NCBI RefSeq assembly: GCF_000423225.1 | Contig: NZ_AUHO01000006.1 | Span: forward strand, 558,001-622,000 | Reading direction: 5' to 3' | DNA: 64,000 nt | Source: Kaistia adipata DSM 17808 | GTDB lineage: Bacteria; Pseudomonadota; Alphaproteobacteria; Rhizobiales; Kaistiaceae | Shown: positions 55,398 through 64,000 of the stretch, one piece after another | Layout of the letters: each line of letters begins with the position of its first letter | Position numbering within the stretch: the stretch's first letter is position 1 | Notes under the pieces: generated by a model | Database searches by the model: none | What the model was told of the DNA's origin: nothing | The model's input: only the letters and a program-made list of their open reading frames with translations | Translations under genes and position numbers: made by a program

Positions 55398-56924
55398 CTA
55401 GGGCGACGATGGCGCGGCGCGCAACGGCCGCGTGTTCTTGAGCAGGAAGACGAGCGGCATGATCAGGATGGTGATGTACATCATCAGCAGGAAATTGTCG
55501 GCATAGGCGATGGTCGTCGCCTGCACGTCGATCAGCTCGTTGACGCTCGCCTTGCCGCCCAGCGTGTCGAGCGCCAGCACCGGCCCCAGCTCCTGCACGG
55601 CGCGGCTATAGGGCGAGACATGCGCGGCGAGATCGGCATGCATGGTCGCCGTGTTGCGCGTCAGCAGGAAGGTGGTGACCGAGATGCCGACGCTGGAGCC
55701 GACATTGCGGATCAGGCTGTAGAAGCCGGTTCCCTGCGTGCGGAGCGAGGCGTCCAGCGTCGCGAAGGTAACGGTGCTCAGCGGCACGAAGACGAAGCCG
55801 AGGCCGAAGCCCTGGATCAGGCCGGTCTTGATGATCGTCGCCTCCGAGATGTCCGGCGTGAACTGGCTCATCTGGTAGAGCGCCACCGCCGTCAGGCCGA
55901 GGCCGACCCAAAGCAGGTATTTCGTGTCGACGACGCTCATCAGCCGCCCGACCAGCAGCATCGCCGCCATGGTGCCGATGCCGCGCGGCGCCAGCACGAG
56001 GCCCGCCGTCAACACGGGATAGCCCATCAGTCGCTCGAGATAGGGCGAGAGCAGCGACAAAGTCGCCAGCAGCACGGCGCCGACGACGAAGATCAGCACC
56101 TGGCCCATGACGAAGTTGCGGTCGGCGAAAAGCCGCCCGTCGAGGAAGGGCTGGCGCGCCGTCATGGTGTGGACGACGAAGAGATAGAGGCCGAGGACCG
56201 CCAGCGCGAACTCGACCTGGATCTCGGTCGACTGGAACCAGTTCAGCTGCTCGCCGCGATCGAGGAACAACTGCAGCGCCGCGATGGCGAGGCCGAGCGT
56301 GGCGAAGCCGAACCAGTCGAGCCGCGCCTTGACCGAGCCCGTCCGCCCTTCGAGGAAGCCGAAGGCGAGCACCAGCGTCAGGATGCCGAGCGGCACGTTG
56401 ACGTAGAACACCCAGCGCCAGTCGTAATACTGCGTCAGCCAGCCGCCGAGGGTGGGGCCGAGGATCGGCCCGAGCATCACGCCGAGGCCGAAGATCGCCA
56501 TCGCCTGGCCGCGCTGGCGCAGCGGATAGCTGTCGAGCAGGACGGCCTGCGACAGCGGCACCACCGGCGCGCCGAAGGCGCCCTGGATCAGCCGATAGAT
56601 CACCATCTGCTCGATGCTGGTCGCCGTGCCGCACAGCATCGACGCGACGACGAAGCCGGTGACGCAGACGATGAAGAGCTGGCGCCGGCCAAAGCGCGCC
56701 TCGAGCCAGCCGGTCGCCGGCGTCAGGATCGCCGCGGCGACGATATAGGAGGTCAGCACCCAGTTGACCTGCGTGCTGGTCGTCGCGAGGCTGCCCTGCA
56801 TGTAGGGCAGCGCCACGTTGGCGATGGTCGAATCCAGCGCCTGCATCAGCGTCGCGATCATGACGCAGGCCGTGACGGCAGCGCGCCTCGAACCGCTCAC
56901 CGGCGTCGCGGCGATGTCCGACAT
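55398..56924 (-). CDS. DHA2-family drug transporter (EmrB-like)
   Basis: A 508-residue MFS protein with 14 likely helices. The family marks are LDSTIANVALPYMQGSL at helix 1, YIVAAAILTPATGWLEARFGRR (motif A) and PLSQAVLLDSYPLRQRGQAM, ILGPTLGGWLTQYYDWRWVF (motif C). It uses the proton gradient to expel hydrophobic drugs or uncouplers. The start overlaps the EmrA-like stop (TGATG), so both are made together and form a tripartite pump with an outer-membrane channel not in the window. Confidence 0.93.
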   Translation of the reverse strand: MSDIAATPVSGSRRAAVTACVMIATLMQALDSTIANVALPYMQGSLATTSTQVNWVLTSYIVAAAILTPATGWLEARFGRRQLFIVCVTGFVVASMLCGTATSIEQMVIYRLIQGAFGAPVVPLSQAVLLDSYPLRQRGQAMAIFGLGVMLGPILGPTLGGWLTQYYDWRWVFYVNVPLGILTLVLAFGFLEGRTGSVKARLDWFGFATLGLAIAALQLFLDRGEQLNWFQSTEIQVEFALAVLGLYLFVVHTMTARQPFLDGRLFADRNFVMGQVLIFVVGAVLLATLSLLSPYLERLMGYPVLTAGLVLAPRGIGTMAAMLLVGRLMSVVDTKYLLWVGLGLTAVALYQMSQFTPDISEATIIKTGLIQGFGLGFVFVPLSTVTFATLDASLRTQGTGFYSLIRNVGSSVGISVTTFLLTRNTATMHADLAAHVSPYSRAVQELGPVLALDTLGGKASVNELIDVQATTIAYADNFLLMMYITILIMPLVFLLKNTRPLRAAPSSP

Positions 56925-58021
56925 CAGTCGATCCCCACCATGCCCTTGAGATCGCTCCAGAGCGTCTCGAGCGTGCGGTGATAGCCGGTGTTGATGGAAA
57001 CGGTCGCGCTGGCGCCGTCGCGCATGACGACCTCAGGCTCCGGATTGGAGATCCGCAGCCGCACCGGCATGCGCTGCACCACCTTGACCCAGTTGCCGGA
57101 AGCATTCTGGGCCGGCAGGAGGGCGAAGACCGAGCCGCTGGCCGGCGAGATGCTCTGGACCACCGCGTGCAGCGTCACGTCAGGATAGGAATCGAGCACG
57201 ACCGTCGCGGGATCGCCGATCTTGATGTGCGTGAGATCGGTTTCCTTGATGTTGGCGTCGACCCAGCTGTCGGCGCCGATCAGGCTGAAGGCCGTCTGGC
57301 CGGTCGACAGGAAGCTGCCGGGCTGGACGTTCTCGACCTGCGTGACGGTGCCGGCGAACGGTGCCAGGATCCGCGTCAGGCGGACATTGCGCTCGGCCAG
57401 CTCGACCTGGGCCTTGGCGGCGAGATAGACGGCGTGCTGCTCCAGCGGCTTGTCGATGTTGCCGCCGAGTTCGGCGAGCGTCGCGGCGGCGCCGGATTCG
57501 GCCGCCAGCTTCGCCTGCTGGGCGACGCGCAGGTTCTTCTGCGCCTGATCGAAGGCGGCGCGCGTCTCGACGCTATCCTTCACCAGCGCGTTGACGCGAT
57601 CGAATTCCTGCTGCGCGAAGGTGAGGTCGGCGGTCGCCTGGACGACGCTCGCCTGCTGCTGGCGATAGGTCAGCACCAGGCCCTGCAGCTTCTCGGTCGC
57701 CTGCTCGAGCTCGGCGCGCGCCTGATCGAGCGCGATCTGGAACGGCTGGGGATCGATCTCGAACAGGAGATCGCCCTCGTTGACGATCTGGTTCGGCATC
57801 ACGCCGACCTTGATCACCTGGCCCGTCACCTGCGGCGTGATCGCGACATTCGACGTGCCGACATACGAATCGTCCTCGGAGACGAACTGACCGCCGGAGA
57901 GATAGAGCCAGAGGCCGATTCCGATGGCGGCGACCGGTCCGGCGATCAGCAGCGTGCGCCGCAAGGCCGGATGCTTCGGGGTCTGCACGACGGGTTCCGC
58001 AGCATTCGAGGTCGAGTCCAC
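56924..58021 (-). CDS. HlyD-family membrane fusion protein (EmrA-like)
   Basis: A 365-residue protein if it starts at GTG (58021, M-DSTSNAAEPVVQ), which has GGAGA 6 bases upstream; an ATG at 58096 would add 25 residues with no ribosome site. One membrane helix at about 25-45 (LLIAGPVAAIGIGLWLYLSG) is followed by VAITPQVTGQVIKVGVMPNQ (lipoyl half), a helical hairpin (ATEKLQGLVLTYRQQQASVV) and the return ILAPFAGTVTQVENVQPGSF. It is the periplasmic adaptor of the EmrB-like pump. Upstream, 58022-58196 holds no clear site. Confidence 0.88.
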   Translation of the reverse strand: MDSTSNAAEPVVQTPKHPALRRTLLIAGPVAAIGIGLWLYLSGGQFVSEDDSYVGTSNVAITPQVTGQVIKVGVMPNQIVNEGDLLFEIDPQPFQIALDQARAELEQATEKLQGLVLTYRQQQASVVQATADLTFAQQEFDRVNALVKDSVETRAAFDQAQKNLRVAQQAKLAAESGAAATLAELGGNIDKPLEQHAVYLAAKAQVELAERNVRLTRILAPFAGTVTQVENVQPGSFLSTGQTAFSLIGADSWVDANIKETDLTHIKIGDPATVVLDSYPDVTLHAVVQSISPASGSVFALLPAQNASGNWVKVVQRMPVRLRISNPEPEVVMRDGASATVSINTGYHRTLETLWSDLKGMVGID

Positions 58022-58196
58022 CAGCAATCTCCACGTCTCGGCACTTTCGGCGTGCAAGCCGCCGGATACTTCATCTCTCGGTGGCAAACCCGTCATGATC
58101 AAGCGGGCGGGCCGCCGATTCACGGGGATTGCCTCACTGCCGCGCAAGCGACGATAGATCAACCGGCCCTTGCGATAGAAATGGTACAGCGGGCGA

Positions 58197-58433
58197 CTAG
58201 AAGGCCCGGAAGGTCATGATCGTACGGGTGTCGCGAATGCCGTCGAAGCGCTGCACCGATTCGGTGACGAAATGGCCGGGATCGGCATCGTCCGGCAGGT
58301 AGAACTTGACGAGCAGGTCGAACTCGCCGGCGGTCGAATAGATCTCCGAGGCGATCTCGGCATCCGCGATGGCGTTGGCCACCTCATAGGCGCGGCCGAG
58401 ATGGCATTTGATCTGGACGAAAAGAGCTCGCAT
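58197..58433 (-). CDS. Stand-alone AsnC/Lrp effector-binding domain protein
   Basis: A 78-residue protein that is only the RAM (regulation of amino-acid metabolism) domain: ALFVQIKCHLGRAYEVANAI, EIYSTAGEFDLLVKFYLPDD and RTIMTFRAF form the two beta-alpha-beta units. There is no DNA-binding domain. Such single-domain proteins form dimers and decamers and may bind an amino acid or co-assemble with full-length Lrp proteins. It is a single gene. Confidence 0.88.
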   Translation of the reverse strand: MRALFVQIKCHLGRAYEVANAIADAEIASEIYSTAGEFDLLVKFYLPDDADPGHFVTESVQRFDGIRDTRTIMTFRAF

Positions 58434-58614
58434 CGGGGGCCTCCGGCAGGGCGTGACGTGAGCCCGGGATAACAGGTCTGATCCCCTCCCCGCAATGTGG
58501 GGCCGCGCCGGCGCGGCCGATCCGCCATCGCGTCGCGAAACCTTGCCGCGCGGGCCGGCGTAGCTAGTTGGAACCGAAAGGGCCGTCGCTCACGGCCCGG
58601 AGAGGAGTTCCGCC

Positions 58615-59043
58615 ATGATCCGCTTCATCCTCGCGACCGGCCTGCTGCTCGCGGCCCTCTTCCCCGGCATGGCGCCCGCCGCCGAGCCGAGCGCCGCCGA
58701 GCGGGGCGCGCTCAAGCAGATCGTGCAGGGCCAGCTCGACGCCTTCCAGCGCGACGACGGCGTCGCAGCCTATGGCTATGCCGCGCCCGGCATCCAGCGC
58801 CTGTTCCCGTCGCCCGACATCTTCCTCGGCATGGTGCGCCAGGCCTATCCGCCGATCTACCGGCCGCGCAGCGTCGCCTATGGCGAGATCGCCGACAGCC
58901 CGATCGGCCTGTTGCAGAAGGTCTATGTCACCGGTCCGGACGGCAGCAACTGGATCGCCGTCTACCGCTTCGAGCAGCAACCCGACGGCAGCTGGAAGAT
59001 CGCCGGCTGCACGCTGATCAAGGACACCGCTCCAACGATCTAG
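58615..59043 (+). CDS. DUF4864 domain exported protein
   Basis: A 142-residue protein with a signal peptide (FILATGLLLAALFPGMAPAA) and GAGGAG before the ATG. The mature part (IVQGQLDAFQRDDGVAAYGY, IFLGMVRQAYPPIYRPRSVA and GSWKIAGCTLIKD) matches the DUF4864 family, a cone-shaped NTF2-like fold found in Alphaproteobacteria. Function unknown. The upstream gap holds a hairpin GGGCCGT-CGCTC-ACGGCCC (58580-58598). Confidence 0.78.
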   Translation: MIRFILATGLLLAALFPGMAPAAEPSAAERGALKQIVQGQLDAFQRDDGVAAYGYAAPGIQRLFPSPDIFLGMVRQAYPPIYRPRSVAYGEIADSPIGLLQKVYVTGPDGSNWIAVYRFEQQPDGSWKIAGCTLIKDTAPTI

Positions 59044-59182
59044 GCATCGCCTCGCCGCCGCCCTGCCCCTCGGCCAAGCGCGCGCTTTTGCGCCCAATCG
59101 CGGGCGAGGATCCGCTTGACCTACCCCGAGGCGATGGAAAGGATGCAACGCAACTCATTCGATGGCACGGGGGCCGGGGCAC

Positions 59183-59818
59183 ATGGATTTCGCGTTCGCG
59201 ATCAAGATCTTCTCTGCGTTGTTCGCGATCATGAATCCGATCGCCAACCTGCCGATCTTCCTCTCGCTGACCACCGGGATGACCGAGGGCGAGCAGCGGC
59301 GCACGGCGATCCTCGTCACCATCACGGTCGCCATCGGCAGCCTGATCTCCGCCGTCGCCGGGACCGCCATCCTCGGCTTCTTCGGCCTCGACGTGAACCA
59401 TTTCCGTCTCGCCGGCGGCCTGATCGTGCTGCTCATCGCGCTCAACATGCTGAACGGCGCGGACAGCCCGTCCCATGCCGGATCGCCCGAGGAGCAGAAG
59501 AGCTTCAAGAGCGCCAGCAACGTCGCCTTCTATCCGCTGAGCATCCCGATCCTGCTCGGCCCGGGCACCATCTCGGCCCTCGTCGTCTATGCGCATGAGG
59601 CGAAGGCGGGCGGCGACGTCGTCGCCTTCTCGGCCGGCGTCATCGCCTTCGTCGCCTTGCTCGGCGCCGTGCTGATCAGCGGCCCCTTCATCGGTCGCGT
59701 CGTCTCGCCGACGATCATGACCGTGACCAAGCGGCTGATGGGCATGATCCTCGCGGCGATCGCCATGGAGATGCTGGTCGCGAGCCTGACCGCGCTGTTC
59801 CCGGGCTGGGCGAGCTGA
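59183..59818 (+). CDS. MarC family integral membrane protein
   Basis: A 211-residue protein starting MDFAFAIKIFSALFAIMNPI, with six membrane helices and the family blocks IMNPIANLPIFLSLTTGMTE, HFRLAGGLIVLLIALNML, FYPLSIPILLGPGTISALVV and KRLMGMILAAIAMEMLVASL. Function is not settled; early links of MarC to antibiotic resistance were withdrawn. The ATG at 59183 is chosen over 59162 because the conserved region starts there. Confidence 0.9.
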   Translation: MDFAFAIKIFSALFAIMNPIANLPIFLSLTTGMTEGEQRRTAILVTITVAIGSLISAVAGTAILGFFGLDVNHFRLAGGLIVLLIALNMLNGADSPSHAGSPEEQKSFKSASNVAFYPLSIPILLGPGTISALVVYAHEAKAGGDVVAFSAGVIAFVALLGAVLISGPFIGRVVSPTIMTVTKRLMGMILAAIAMEMLVASLTALFPGWAS

Positions 59819-59864
59819 GGCACGCCGCGCCTCGCCTATGTAGGCTCAGCCTCTCACCACCCGC

Positions 59865-59993
59865 GCCGTCATCCCTGCGCAAGCAGGGATCCACGCAGCG
59901 ACGAGGCTCGGGCACAGCGGAGCAAGCACCACCGGATCCGTCCGCGCCCAGCGCGAGGGAAAGGTGAATCCCTGCTTGCGCAGGGATGACGGC
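59865..59993. repeat. Palindromic intergenic repeat A, 26-bp perfect arms
   Basis: Arms at 59865-59890 and 59968-59993 are perfect 26-bp inverted complements separated by 77 bases; each arm also contains an internal ATCCCTGC-GCAA-GCAGGGAT hairpin. This GTCATCCCTGCG-type element is a familiar dispersed repeat in Rhizobiales intergenic DNA. Its ends are not flanked by a target duplication I can see. Confidence 0.85.
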
Positions 59994-60031
59994 GGAGATT
60001 TTCTGCGAATTCGGCGCGCGACCCACCGTCG

Positions 60032-60161
60032 TCAACATGCTGAGGGGCCCCGAAGGGCCGTCTCGAAGCACGCAGAGCCCCCGTACCATCGATAGGTCGA
60101 CTGCCCTCACGCCGTGCGTCCTTCGAGACGCCTTGCTTCGCAAGGCTCCTCAGGATGTTGA
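60032..60161. repeat. Palindromic intergenic repeat B, imperfect arms
   Basis: The left part TCAACATGCTGAGG...CGTCTCGAAGCACGC (60032-60073) mirrors the right part GCGTCCTTCGAGACG...CCTCAGGATGTTGA (60116-60161) with a few mismatches. It belongs to another common family (CTTCGAGACG/CTCCTCAGG type) and follows repeat A directly, filling the 409-base gap before tgt. Confidence 0.75.
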
Positions 60162-60227
60162 GATCGAACCCTGCACGCACGCCGTGAAGGATGAGGCTCC
60201 GCGCCGACGGACGCCGGGCCTCGGCTC

Positions 60228-61358
60228 CTACAGCGCCGGGATGTCGCCCCTCGCCCAGCCTTCCTTGGTGGCGAGGCGGAAGGCTTCGAAGCGCTGCTCG
60301 TCGATCGAGGCGCGGATGCCGGCCATGAGCGTCTGGTAATAGGCGAGGTTGTTCCAGGTCAGGAGCATCGCCGCCAGCGTCTCGTTCGCCTTGAACAGGT
60401 GATGCAGGTAGGCGCGGGAATAGTCGCGGCTCGCCGGACAGTCGGACGCCTCGTCGAGAGGACGGTGATCCTCGGCGTGGCGGGCGTTCTTCAGGTTCAC
60501 CTTGCCGAAGCGCGTGAAGGCGAGGCCGTGCCGGCCGGCGCGGGTCGGCATCACGCAGTCGAACATGTCGACGCCGCGCGCGACGGATTCGAGGATGTCG
60601 TCCGGCGTGCCGACGCCCATCAGGTAGCGCGGCTTCTCCTCGGGCAGCTCCGGCGTCGTCACCATCAGCATCTCGAGCATGACATGCTGCGGCTCGCCGA
60701 CGGCGAGACCGCCGATCGAATAGCCCTTGAAATCCATCGCCTTCAGCGCCTGGGCGCTCTCGACGCGCAGGCGCGGGCTGTCGCCACCCTGGACGATGCC
60801 GAAGATCGCCTTGCCGGGCTGGTCGCCAAAGGCGGCCTTGGAGCGCTCGGCCCAGCGCAGCGACAGGTTCATCGCGCGCTCGATTTCCTTCTCGGTCGTC
60901 GGCAGGCCGACGCACTCGTCGAGCTGCATCTGGATATCGCTGTCGAGCAGGCCCTGGATCTCGACGGAGCGCTCCGGCGTCAGCTCGTAGCGGCGGCCGT
61001 CGATGTGGCTCTGGAAGGTGACGCCGTGCTCATTGAGCTTGCGGAGCTGCGCCAGCGACATGACCTGGAAGCCGCCGGAATCCGTCAGGATCGGATGCGG
61101 CCAGTTGGCGAAGGTGTGCAGGCCGCCGAGCTTGGCGACCCGCTCGGCGCCCGGCCGCAGCATCAGGTGATAGGTGTTGCCGAGGATGATGTCGGCGCCG
61201 AGCTCGCGCACCTGGCCCGGATACATCGCCTTCACCGTGCCGGCCGTGCCGACCGGCATGAAGGCGGGCGTGCGGATCGTTCCGCGCGGCATCGAGATCT
61301 CGCCGCGACGCGCCATGCCGTCCTTGGCGAGCAGGGTGAAGGTGAAGCGCTCGGTCAT
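60228..61358 (-). CDS. tgt: tRNA-guanine transglycosylase with a degraded zinc site
   Basis: A 376-residue Tgt, a TIM-barrel enzyme that swaps guanine 34 for preQ1 in tRNAs with GUN anticodons. Catalytic marks are present: [19 protein letters not shown] (the general base Asp), [35 protein letters not shown] and [20 protein letters not shown] (the nucleophile is the Asp of the FDCV). But the zinc motif CxCx2C-x25-H of the family reads S305-D-C307-P-A-S310 and N336 here, so only one of four ligands is kept. Its start overlaps the queA stop (TGATG). Confidence 0.95.
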   Translation of the reverse strand: MTERFTFTLLAKDGMARRGEISMPRGTIRTPAFMPVGTAGTVKAMYPGQVRELGADIILGNTYHLMLRPGAERVAKLGGLHTFANWPHPILTDSGGFQVMSLAQLRKLNEHGVTFQSHIDGRRYELTPERSVEIQGLLDSDIQMQLDECVGLPTTEKEIERAMNLSLRWAERSKAAFGDQPGKAIFGIVQGGDSPRLRVESAQALKAMDFKGYSIGGLAVGEPQHVMLEMLMVTTPELPEEKPRYLMGVGTPDDILESVARGVDMFDCVMPTRAGRHGLAFTRFGKVNLKNARHAEDHRPLDEASDCPASRDYSRAYLHHLFKANETLAAMLLTWNNLAYYQTLMAGIRASIDEQRFEAFRLATKEGWARGDIPAL

Positions 61359-62437
61359 CAGGTCTCGCTCGGGAAAAGCAGCGACGCGTCGCCGTAGGAA
61401 TAGAAGCGGTAGCCGGTCTCGATCGCGTGGGCATAGGCCGCCTGCATCGTCTCCAGTCCGGCGAAGGCGGAAACGAGCATGAACAGCGTCGAGCGCGGCA
61501 GGTGGAAATTGGTCATCAAGAGGTCGATCGCGCGGAAGCGATAGCCGGGCGTGATGAAGATCGAGGTCGGGCCGTTGAACGGCCGGATGACCTTGTCCTC
61601 GCCGGCCGCGCTCTCGAGCAGGCGGAGCGACGTGGTGCCGACGGCGATGACGCGGTTGCCACGTGCCCGCACCGCGTTCAGCGCGTCGGCGGTCGCGGCG
61701 GAAACCTCGCCGCGCTCGGCATGCATCTTGTGCTCGGCCGTATCGTCGGCCTTCACGGGCAGGAAGGTGCCGGCGCCGACATGCAGCGTCACGAAATGCC
61801 GCTCGACCCCGAGCGCATCAAGGCGCGCGAAAAGATCGGGCGTGAAATGCAGGCCGGCGGTCGGCGCCGCGACGGCGCCCTCCTCGCGGGCATAGATGGT
61901 CTGGTAGTCGCGCCGGTCCTCGTCGTCCTCATGGCGCTTGGAGGCGATGTAGGGCGGCAGCGGGATGTGGCCGACCGAGGCGATCGCTTCGTCGAGGATC
62001 GGACCCGAGAGGTCGAAGGCGAGCACGACTTCGCCGGCGTCGCCCTTCTCGGCCACGGTGGCGGCGAGGCCGGCGATCAGGCAGGCGCGATCTTCCGTCT
62101 CGCCGAACTGGATGCGGTCGCCGAGCTGCAGCTTCTTCGCCGGGCGCACGAAGGCGCGCCAGCGGTCGCCCGCCTCGCGCATGTGCAGCGTCACGGCGAT
62201 GCGGGCCGAAACGCCGTCGCGCACGCGCTCGCCGAAGAGCTGGGCCGGGATCACCTTGGTGTCGTTGAAGACGAGCGCGTCGCCGGGCCGCAGCAGGTCC
62301 GGCAGCTCGCGCACGATGCGGTCCTCGAGGGGCTCGCCCTGCCGGACGACGAGCAGGCGCGCGCTATCGCGCGGCCGGGCCGGACGCAGGGCGATGTTCT
62401 CCTCGGGGAGATCGAAATCGAAAAGGTCGACGCGCAT
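61358..62437 (-). CDS. queA: S-adenosylmethionine:tRNA ribosyltransferase-isomerase
   Basis: A 359-residue QueA starting [79 protein letters not shown]-like [18 protein letters not shown] and [15 protein letters not shown]-type residues follow, ending with [17 protein letters not shown]. It moves the ribosyl of SAM onto preQ1-tRNA to give epoxyqueuosine. A TTG 9 bases earlier is a less likely start. The terminator of the upstream ppi gene ends only 14 bases before its ATG, so where its message starts is an open question. Confidence 0.95.
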   Translation of the reverse strand: MRVDLFDFDLPEENIALRPARPRDSARLLVVRQGEPLEDRIVRELPDLLRPGDALVFNDTKVIPAQLFGERVRDGVSARIAVTLHMREAGDRWRAFVRPAKKLQLGDRIQFGETEDRACLIAGLAATVAEKGDAGEVVLAFDLSGPILDEAIASVGHIPLPPYIASKRHEDDEDRRDYQTIYAREEGAVAAPTAGLHFTPDLFARLDALGVERHFVTLHVGAGTFLPVKADDTAEHKMHAERGEVSAATADALNAVRARGNRVIAVGTTSLRLLESAAGEDKVIRPFNGPTSIFITPGYRFRAIDLLMTNFHLPRSTLFMLVSAFAGLETMQAAYAHAIETGYRFYSYGDASLLFPSET

Positions 62438-62442
62438 GATGC

Positions 62443-62481
62443 TCAAACAAAGAGGGACGCCGTCATGGACGGCGTCCCTCT
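62443..62481 (-). terminator. Strong hairpin between the cytoplasmic Ppi gene and queA
   Basis: AGAGGGACGCCGTC (62451-62464) and GACGGCGTCCCTCT (62468-62481) form a perfect 14-bp stem with a 3-base loop. On the minus strand TTGTTTG follows. It lies 60 bases past the ppi stop and ends 14 bases before the queA ATG, so it could end the ppi message or limit queA expression. Confidence 0.75.
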
Positions 62482-62541
62482 CCTAATCAGCCGGGCCCGG
62501 CATTGCAAACGGCTTGGCGCCGCAGCCTGCCGGACGGGTCG

Positions 62542-63015
62542 TCACGCCGCGTCGGCGGCGACCTTCATCGAGACGATCTTGTCCGGGTTCTGGACCGGCT
62601 CGCCGCGCTTGATCTTGTCGATGTTGTCCATGCCCTCGATGACCTGGCCCCAGACGGTGTACTGGCCGTCGAGGAAGCGGGCGTCGCCGAAGCAGAGGAA
62701 GAACTGGCTGTCGCCCGAATCCGGGTTCTGGGCGCGGGCCATCGACGCGGTGCCGCGGACGTGCGGCTCGCGCGAGAACTCGGCCTTCAGCTTCTTGCCC
62801 GAACCGCCCATGCCGGTGCCGGTCGGATCGCCCGTCTGGGCCATGAAGCCGTCGATCACGCGATGGAAGACGATGCCGTCATAAAAGCCCTCTCGGGCCA
62901 GTTCCTTGATGCGCGCGACGTGGTTCGGCGCGAGGTCCGGACGCAGCGCGATGATCGCCGTGCCCTGGGTGGTCTCGAGGATGAGGGTGTTCTCCGGGTC
63001 CTTGATGTCGGCCAC
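62542..63015 (-). CDS. ppiB: Cyclophilin-type peptidyl-prolyl isomerase, cytoplasmic
   Basis: A 157-residue cyclophilin starting at GTG (63015, M-ADIKDPENTLILE) with AGGAGA 6 bases upstream; the longer frame to 63060 is an unlikely Arg-rich addition. The active site is intact: FHRVIDGFMAQTGDPTGTGM (Arg, Phe, Gln), MARAQNPDSGDSQFFLCFGD and LDGQYTVWGQVIEGMDNIDK. It has no signal peptide. It aids proline isomerisation in the cytoplasm. Its exported paralogue is coded directly upstream; the two are a tandem duplicate. Confidence 0.92.
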   Translation of the reverse strand: MADIKDPENTLILETTQGTAIIALRPDLAPNHVARIKELAREGFYDGIVFHRVIDGFMAQTGDPTGTGMGGSGKKLKAEFSREPHVRGTASMARAQNPDSGDSQFFLCFGDARFLDGQYTVWGQVIEGMDNIDKIKRGEPVQNPDKIVSMKVAADAA

Positions 63016-63064
63016 GGGTCGTCTCCTTCTGAGGAGCCGCGCCTTGGGGCGGCGCGGCAAAGTG

Positions 63065-63084
63065 CCGACGGCGCTGCGTCGGCG
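63065..63084 (-). terminator. Small hairpin between the two Ppi genes
   Basis: GCCGACG (63065-63071) and CGTCGGC (63078-63084) pair around a 6-base loop 20 bases after the exported Ppi stop; the minus-strand tail is ACTTTGCCGC. A weak or partial terminator, or just an mRNA-stabilising stem. Confidence 0.3.
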
Positions 63085-63103
63085 GCGATGATCGCGCCGG
63101 CGC

Positions 63104-63652
<549 letters not shown>

Positions 63653-63695
63653 GAGGTTCTCCGGTGTGGGAACGCTGCCGCCGGTCGCGGCGGCA

Positions 63696-64000
63696 TCAGG
63701 AACTGAATTTTTGTGTCAGCTTTCGGGCAACGCAAGGTGGTACGAACGGCGCGACATCGCCACCCATTTTCGCGATCTGCCGCACCAATGTCGCGGTGAT
63801 GTGACGGGTTGCGGGCGTGGCGGGAAGGAAAACCGTCCGGATCGCCGGCGCCATCGCGCCGTTCATGCCGGTGAGTTGCATCTCGTAGTCGAGATCGGTG
63901 CCGTCGCGCAGGCCGCGGATCATCAGCGACGCGCCGGCGTCGCGCGCCGCGTCGACCGTCAGCCCGTCAAAGGCGATGACCTCGACCCGACCCGCGTCCT
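63696..64000 (-). CDS. coaD: Phosphopantetheine adenylyltransferase, N-terminus beyond window
   Basis: The last 100 or so residues of CoaD, open to the window edge. Seen are [40 protein letters not shown] (the Arg-Gly-Leu-Arg and Asp/Tyr phosphopantetheine-binding segment) and [20 protein letters not shown], the ATP ribose/phosphate site with the S/T-x-x-x-S/T-x-x-x-R-like pattern, ending [14 protein letters not shown]. It transfers AMP to 4'-phosphopantetheine in coenzyme A synthesis. coaD-ppi-ppi-queA-tgt is a typical order of Rhizobiales. Confidence 0.92.
   Translation of the reverse strand, partial: DAGRVEVIAFDGLTVDAARDAGASLMIRGLRDGTDLDYEMQLTGMNGAMAPAIRTVFLPATPATRHITATLVRQIAKMGGDVAPFVPPCVARKLTQKFSS

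Noticed and set aside
58501-58518. Perfect 18-bp palindrome GGCCGCGCCGGCGCGGCC
   Set aside because: In DNA of this base composition such GC palindromes arise often, and it is not placed next to a clear promoter or gene end.

Overview
The window is GC-rich, and its core gene order (coaD-ppi-ppi-queA-tgt; tpiA/ppiD next to trpE-G-D-C-moaC-moeA; secG-pyrG-kdsA-eno) is the arrangement typical of Hyphomicrobiales (Rhizobiales), class Alphaproteobacteria. The exact genus cannot be read from the sequence; a free-living, Kaistia/Bosea-like relative is only a guess. I count about 60 protein genes, one tRNA-Lys(UUU), several hairpin terminators and three families of palindromic intergenic repeats. The first and last genes run off the window.

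Region 1 (1-19.6 kb) is accessory: a surface-glycan and secretion island. It holds four glycosyltransferase genes (one a GT2-GT4 fusion), a SAM methyltransferase, two tandem polysaccharide pyruvyl transferase-like genes, an exported glycoside hydrolase, an SGNH hydrolase and a large unknown protein. In the middle sits a complete inner-membrane type I secretion pair (ABC exporter plus HlyD adaptor) beside an RTX protein made almost wholly of 17 consecutive calcium-binding nonapeptides. A divergent MarR-type regulator faces the exporter across an AT-rich promoter region carrying three copies of an AATGCTT(C/G)A motif. The glycan genes and the secreted RTX protein probably build one extracellular matrix or adhesion layer, but this is inference.

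Region 2 (19.7-33.9 kb) is mixed metabolism: acetyltransferase, DsbA/FrnE-like oxidoreductase, VOC protein, succinate-semialdehyde dehydrogenase with a glycolipid-binding-domain partner, class A beta-lactamase-like serine hydrolase, a choloylglycine-hydrolase-family amidase that appears to start at TTG directly before its catalytic Cys, and the agmatine-to-putrescine pair aguB/aguA. Enolase has a textbook terminator. DUF1835 and queF genes follow.

Region 3 (34-47.2 kb) is core: kdsA (LPS Kdo), pyrG, secG, tpiA, a PpiD-like chaperone, then trpE-trpG-trpD-trpC-GNAT-moaC-moeA, nearly all closely spaced or overlapping. A 57-codon Trp-rich leader ORF with mutually exclusive hairpins lies before trpE.

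Region 4 (47.2-64 kb): an endonuclease-like EEP protein, an RND efflux pump with its adaptor, UDP-glucose 6-dehydrogenase, tRNA-Lys, YnfA, an EmrAB-like efflux pair, an AsnC-type effector domain protein, a DUF4864-like protein, MarC, and the conserved tgt-queA-ppi-ppi-coaD block. With queF, this block supplies three steps of queuosine synthesis. The tgt product has lost three of the four residues that normally bind zinc.

Functions are from reading translations and motifs by eye; no database search was run.
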